Source: an uncultured Acidobacteriota bacterium (GTDB lineage Bacteria; Acidobacteriota; Terriglobia; Terriglobales; Acidobacteriaceae). Taken from it: a DNA stretch of 9,963 nt. The notes under the pieces are model-generated. The model did not search any database and was not told the DNA's origin. It worked only from the letters and a program-made list of their open reading frames with translations. A program made the translations under genes and the position numbers. Each line of letters begins with the position of its first letter. The first letter of the stretch is position 1. The DNA lies in the NCBI GenBank assembly GCA_903832475.1, contig CAILBQ010000329.1, forward strand, positions 1 through 9,963, given 5' to 3'. This document shows positions 6,901 to 9,963 of the stretch, piece after piece.

Positions 6901-6933
6901 CCGATCGGCGAGGGTTAAGCCCTCGCCGATCGG
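6901..6933. repeat. Perfect 14-bp inverted repeat (strong hairpin), possible terminator
   Basis: CCGATCGGCGAGGG (6901-6914) is perfectly complementary to CCCTCGCCGATCGG (6920-6933) over a 5-base loop. It lies 76 bases past the stop of the secreted-protein gene and between two converging genes, where a two-way terminator is expected. Neither side has a proper T-run, so intrinsic termination is uncertain. Each arm also contains the 8-bp palindrome CCGATCGG. Confidence 0.6.
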
Positions 6934-7009
6934 TCGTCGTGTTCACTTCGGTTTCCCCATTTCTTTGAGCGTGACGATACCCGTTTCGGGAGCAGTCGCA
7001 TTCGTTCGC

Positions 7010-8929
7010 CTAATAGATGATGAGTTGATATTCGGTAGCCTTATAGCTTCCTTGAGAATCGTATGTAATTGTCTGCACGCTGTTGGGTCCGTTTCTAAAG
7101 AACGCCAGGCCGGCTGCCTCATCCTCGAGAAGCTGCGTGGAAAAGAAGCGGTCATCTACTTCAAAGTTGAAATTTACGTTGAAGACGCCGGTTTCTACAT
7201 ATTGCAGGTAGATGCCGCATGGCGGCGTGGTTGCCGCCGCTCCGGCCAAGGTGGAGTTGAAACAGCGCGTGATCGAGTAGTTAGGTTCAATGCCGTTGAC
7301 ATCCACCATGGCTTTGATCCAGCCGCCGGCTGTGCGCGCCTGATTCACGTTGCTGTCGGTGACAAACCCATAATTGGAGCCGGTTCCGAAGACGCCGGTA
7401 CCGCCGGTGCCGTAGACCCCGACACCGCCTGCGTTATTGACTCCAGCGACGCCGGAGCCTCCTCCGCTGCCTGTGACTCCATGAACGCCGTCCGATATGC
7501 CATTCGAGCCGGTACTCTGTCCCCACACTCCAATATTGCCCTGGCCATAGACGCCATTGCCGGAGGAGGTCACGCCCTCGACGCCGGTGCTGGCTCCGCC
7601 GCCGTAGACGCCGACTCCGCTCCCTTGAAAGGACTCACCCAGGACAGCGACACCGCCGCCATTGTGAATGCCCGCGACACCGTTGCCGCCGCTAGCCGAG
7701 GTGACGCCCTCCATTCCGAGGTTTGCCATGATCGCTCCCGCAACAAAGCTGCCCGTCGCATCTCGCTTGACAATGGCATTGGCCGTGTCGGCATTGGTGG
7801 GCGCTACCGTCCAATTCAGGCCGAGAGTGCCCGCGCCGGTCACCGGTGAGCCGGTCACTTTGAAATCCGAGGGAGGAGCGCTCAGCGCGACGCTGGTGAT
7901 CTTTCCGGTTCCGGGAAAAGCTTGCCCCTTCGCGAAGTTGATCGTCCCGTTGGCATTGAAGGAGAAGCCAGTGTTAGCGGCTCCCGCCTGGCTGTTAGAG
8001 AACAGCAGGTTGAGCGTGGCTGAAGGGGCAGCCGTGTTGTTGCCGGTCGGCGCTGCCAGCCATTCGAATCGAGGATTGACGGCGGCCTTGCTGGTTGAGT
8101 TGTACGCCGACGTAAAGACCTGGAGCGGCTGGGAGTTGAAGGCCGCGGCGGCGGTTGCTGTACCGCTGGGGGCCAACTTCAATATGCCGTTGAGGGTCTC
8201 GCCGCCGTTGGCGCTTACGGCGCCGGTAAAGAGTGCGGTTCCATTCACGTCCAGTGTTGCGGCAGGCGAGATTGTTCCAATGCCAACATCGGCGCCGTGA
8301 ACGAAAATCGGGGAATCGGCGATAGTACTCGCGCCGGAGAATTCGGCGACGTATCCGGAAGCCCCGCCCGTCGTAGTGACCGTCGAATATCCATTGGGAG
8401 TCGTGGCGCTATTGGCCAGGTTTTCCGCTGTCCGGCTTCCGGCCAGTGCGTACGCCGAGGCCGGCAAACCGCCCAGGGTTGCAGCATCGGCAGCTTTCAG
8501 CGCATAGGGAACGCTGACCAGCAACACCCGAGGCTGCTGCCGCTCCCCTGCAACCTGCACTTCCAGCCAGCGGGCTTCGCCGGAGGCGAAGAGGTCGATC
8601 GGAATGCCGTTGGAGAGACTGGCGCCCAGATGGACGGTGTAGTGGCCGAGGCGGTCGGGGTTCACAGCCTGGGTTTCAGTGAAGAGGGACTCTCCACCCT
8701 GCTCGCCGTTGTAAATCATGAAGGTGACCATCTTTTCACCGGTCAGTGCCTTGCCGCGGCTGTCGAGCGCGGTTCCGGAGTACGGAATCATCGGCGGCAC
8801 CGGGGTCGCAGCCGAAGCAGCTACTGGAGTAGGCGCAGGCAGCCCAGAAGGCAACGTCTGTGCCGCGGCCCAGGGTAGTTCCAGAAGCAAAAGAAGCGGG
8901 AACATCCAAACTTTGTTTTCGAATCTCAT
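7010..8929 (-). CDS. Secreted modular repeat protein with GVxG repeats (acidobacterial tail-fibre-like)
   Basis: A 639-residue exported protein of unknown function. Residues 1-23 are a signal peptide (LLLLLELPWAAA, likely cut before Q24). Residues 48-165 form a module I recognise from many acidobacterial secreted proteins: IPYSGTALDSRGKALTG, then GEARWLEV and PRVLLVSVPYALKAADAATLGGLPASAY. Then come DVGIGTISPAATLDVNG (214-230), common in surface and tail-fibre-like proteins, and ANAIVKRDATGSFVAGAI (383-400). Nine GVxG units lie between 417 and 515, suggesting a trimeric or stacked beta-fibre. The C-terminal domain (about 527-639) has two cysteines, C556 and C571. The start at 8929 is set by GGAGG 7 bases upstream and the signal peptide; an ATG 18 codons earlier is rejected. 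It is divergent from a HTH/TolB-like regulator. A surface or adhesive fibre role is inference. Confidence 0.85.
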   Translation of the reverse strand: MRFENKVWMFPLLLLLELPWAAAQTLPSGLPAPTPVAASAATPVPPMIPYSGTALDSRGKALTGEKMVTFMIYNGEQGGESLFTETQAVNPDRLGHYTVHLGASLSNGIPIDLFASGEARWLEVQVAGERQQPRVLLVSVPYALKAADAATLGGLPASAYALAGSRTAENLANSATTPNGYSTVTTTGGASGYVAEFSGASTIADSPIFVHGADVGIGTISPAATLDVNGTALFTGAVSANGGETLNGILKLAPSGTATAAAAFNSQPLQVFTSAYNSTSKAAVNPRFEWLAAPTGNNTAAPSATLNLLFSNSQAGAANTGFSFNANGTINFAKGQAFPGTGKITSVALSAPPSDFKVTGSPVTGAGTLGLNWTVAPTNADTANAIVKRDATGSFVAGAIMANLGMEGVTSASGGNGVAGIHNGGGVAVLGESFQGSGVGVYGGGASTGVEGVTSSGNGVYGQGNIGVWGQSTGSNGISDGVHGVTGSGGGSGVAGVNNAGGVGVYGTGGTGVFGTGSNYGFVTDSNVNQARTAGGWIKAMVDVNGIEPNYSITRCFNSTLAGAAATTPPCGIYLQYVETGVFNVNFNFEVDDRFFSTQLLEDEAAGLAFFRNGPNSVQTITYDSQGSYKATEYQLIIY

Positions 8930-9207
8930 CACAATACCTCCCTGGGTGGAAAAGCGTTGGAAAGGAAGAGCCGGGCAAGCCAAGGCTCAGGGCGCTGAAA
9001 TCGATTCATCCGCAATCTGCGTTTGTTCTCGATGCAGGGTTAGCATTGGGCACAAGCGCGAAGGCCTTCAAGCGGTAAAGTGAAGAACGGCAAGCGCTTC
9101 CACGGCTTGCCATCTAATGCGGCCTTTTGCTGTGCCTTGGACGGCTGCGAAGGCTACAATTTGGCATCCACGTGTCTGTTCAACCGCGGATCGGTCAGGA
9201 GAGCGCG
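8930..9207. promoter_or_regulatory. Divergent intergenic region between secreted protein and regulator
   Basis: Both flanking genes start outward from these 278 bases, so it must hold their promoters unless they are read from further away. GGCAAGC (9089-9095) and GCTTGCC (9105-9111) form a perfect 7-bp inverted repeat over 9 bases near the middle. TACAAT (9155-9160) is a good -10 match for the plus-strand regulator, giving a leader of roughly 40 bases, but no proper -35 lies 16-18 bases upstream. I found no convincing promoter for the secreted protein. Confidence 0.4.
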
Positions 9208-9963
9208 ATGGGCGAACCATCCATCAATACGCCGCCATCTGAGAAGCTGCCTGAAGTCCGGCTGGATTCGTGGAAAGAGATTGCGGCATACCTCAAACGT
9301 GACGTGACGACCGTTCAGCGCTGGGAAAAGCGGGAAGGCATGCCGATTCATCGGCACGTCCACGAGAAGCGCGGCTCTGTTTATGCGCTTCCGGAAGAGC
9401 TGGACGAATGGATTCGGAGTCGCAGGCCGACCGTCGAAGAACCTGAGGCGCCTGAGGTAGAAATACTTCACCCGGCTCCGAGCAGCCCCGAGCCTGTCGC
9501 CCCACAGTTTGGCCGCTCCTGGATTGTTCTGGCCGCCGTTCTGTGCGTCGGCATCGTGGTTGCCGTTTGGCTTCATTCCCGCCATCCTCCGAAAGGTGCG
9601 ATTGAGCCGAAAATCCGATCGATCGCCGTGCTTCCCTTGCGCAATCTGTCGGGAGATCCAACGCAGGATTACCTGGCCGACGGTATCACCGAGGCGATCA
9701 TCGGATGCCTGGCGAATATCCGCGACTTACGAGTGACCTCTCACACGTCCGTGACGCGCTTCAAGAATCCGCAGGTCTCCGTGCCTGAGATCGCCAGAAG
9801 CCTCGGCGTAGACGCTGTCGTCGAAGGGTCAGTCATCAAAGAAGGCGACCGCATTCGCGTCACCGCCCAGCTCATTCGCGGTGCATCCTACACGCATTTT
9901 TGGTCCGAAACCTACGACCGGGATATGCGCGACGCGCTCACCCTGGAGAGTGAAGTTGCGCAG
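9208..9963 (+). CDS. HTH-transmembrane-TolB-like regulator, N-terminal part (cut by window end)
   Basis: The frame is open from the ATG at 9208 through the last base (252 codons shown). Residues about 20-72 are a MerR/excisionase-like helix-turn-helix (DSWKEIAAYLKRDVTTVQRWEKREGMP, then VYALPEELDEWIRS). A proline- and glutamate-rich linker (73-100) leads to one membrane segment, SWIVLAAVLCVGIVVAVWL (104-122). Residues 137-252 match the TolB-N-like domain found before TPR or beta-propeller repeats: IRSIAVLPLRNLSGDP, YLADGITEAII, LGVDAVVEGSVIKEGDRIRVTAQLI, FWSETYDRDMRD. The layout is like CadC: cytoplasmic DNA-binding head, outer sensor tail. AGGAG lies 6 bases before the ATG. It faces away from the secreted repeat protein and may control it; that is inference. 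The missing C-terminus probably carries TPR or propeller repeats. Confidence 0.88.
   Translation, partial: MGEPSINTPPSEKLPEVRLDSWKEIAAYLKRDVTTVQRWEKREGMPIHRHVHEKRGSVYALPEELDEWIRSRRPTVEEPEAPEVEILHPAPSSPEPVAPQFGRSWIVLAAVLCVGIVVAVWLHSRHPPKGAIEPKIRSIAVLPLRNLSGDPTQDYLADGITEAIIGCLANIRDLRVTSHTSVTRFKNPQVSVPEIARSLGVDAVVEGSVIKEGDRIRVTAQLIRGASYTHFWSETYDRDMRDALTLESEVAQ

Larger units (their letters stand above)
6543..7009. other. 467-bp non-coding region with inverted repeats
   Basis: I see no credible gene. A 105-codon minus-strand frame (6629-6946) has a GTG start without a ribosome binding site and arginine/proline-rich composition, so I left it out. Structures present: a 6-bp hairpin right after the hydrolase stop (TCAGCT 6544-6549 with AGCTGA 6557-6562); nested inverted repeats at 6723-6829; and a perfect long hairpin at 6901-6933. 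The flanking genes converge on this stretch, so it holds two 3' ends. Confidence 0.6.

Noticed and set aside
6629..6946. A 105-codon minus-strand frame in the gene-free stretch
   Set aside because: GTG start without ribosome binding site, Arg/Pro/Ser-rich composition, runs through the perfect hairpin, and resembles no family I know.
6612..6948. AAGTGAAC (6612-6619) and GTTCACTT (6941-6948) as terminal inverted repeats of a small mobile element
   Set aside because: An 8-bp match is expected about once or twice by chance in a region of this size, there is no flanking target duplication, and no transposase lies inside.
7382..7681. GC-rich short repeats that might be a CRISPR or tandem-repeat array
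   Set aside because: They are codon-level traces of the GVxG protein repeats, vary in sequence and spacing, and lie inside a clear reading frame.
6776..7849. A 357-codon plus-strand frame opposite the secreted-protein gene
   Set aside because: It mostly mirrors the repeat-rich secreted protein and has repetitive Ala/Gly/Asp composition; no domain or ribosome binding site supports it.
8930..8983. Upstream ATG extending the secreted protein by 18 residues
   Set aside because: The extension would sit before the signal peptide and would overlap the strong GGAGG site of the ATG at 8929.

Overview
The window looks like a chromosomal segment of a GC-rich Acidobacteriota bacterium, probably from the Terriglobales/Acidobacteriaceae side. 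This is inferred from two hallmark protein types on the right: a secreted protein with the 'YSG...GEARWL...PRVLLVSVPYALKAADA' N-terminal module plus GVxG repeats, and a HTH-transmembrane-TolB-like protein starting 'SWKEIAAYLKRDVTTVQRWEKREGMP'. No rRNA, tRNA, CRISPR array, integrase or intact insertion sequence is visible. I supported eight protein genes (one cut by the right edge) and some short structured sites.

Left part (1-2505): the end of a probable dispersed palindromic repeat, then a secreted family-3 glycoside hydrolase on the minus strand. Centre (2643-5628, all minus): an HxlR-type regulator, a 332-bp gap, then a close set of SDR dehydrogenase, small cupin and aldo/keto reductase that looks like an operon. 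A UlaG-like metallo-beta-lactamase-fold hydrolase (5745-6542, plus) is divergent from the HxlR gene, and the 116-bp gap between them carries two inverted repeats that could be operators. Together this resembles a redox or electrophile-response cassette: a one-cysteine-motif regulator beside NAD(P)H oxidoreductases. The inducer and substrates cannot be read from sequence.

Right part: a 467-bp non-coding stretch (6543-7009) with a perfect 14-bp-arm hairpin and nested inverted repeats; the secreted repeat protein (7010-8929, minus); a 277-bp divergent intergenic region; and the start of the HTH/TolB-like regulator (9208 to the window end, plus).

Two long-ORF starts were shortened because strong ribosome binding sites and the protein N-termini favour internal ATGs: SDR at 4909, and the secreted protein at 8929. 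Nothing here is clearly a wholly new system. The best leads are the divergent hxlR/hydrolase operator region, the divergent secreted-protein/regulator pair, and the structured non-coding stretch between the two halves.
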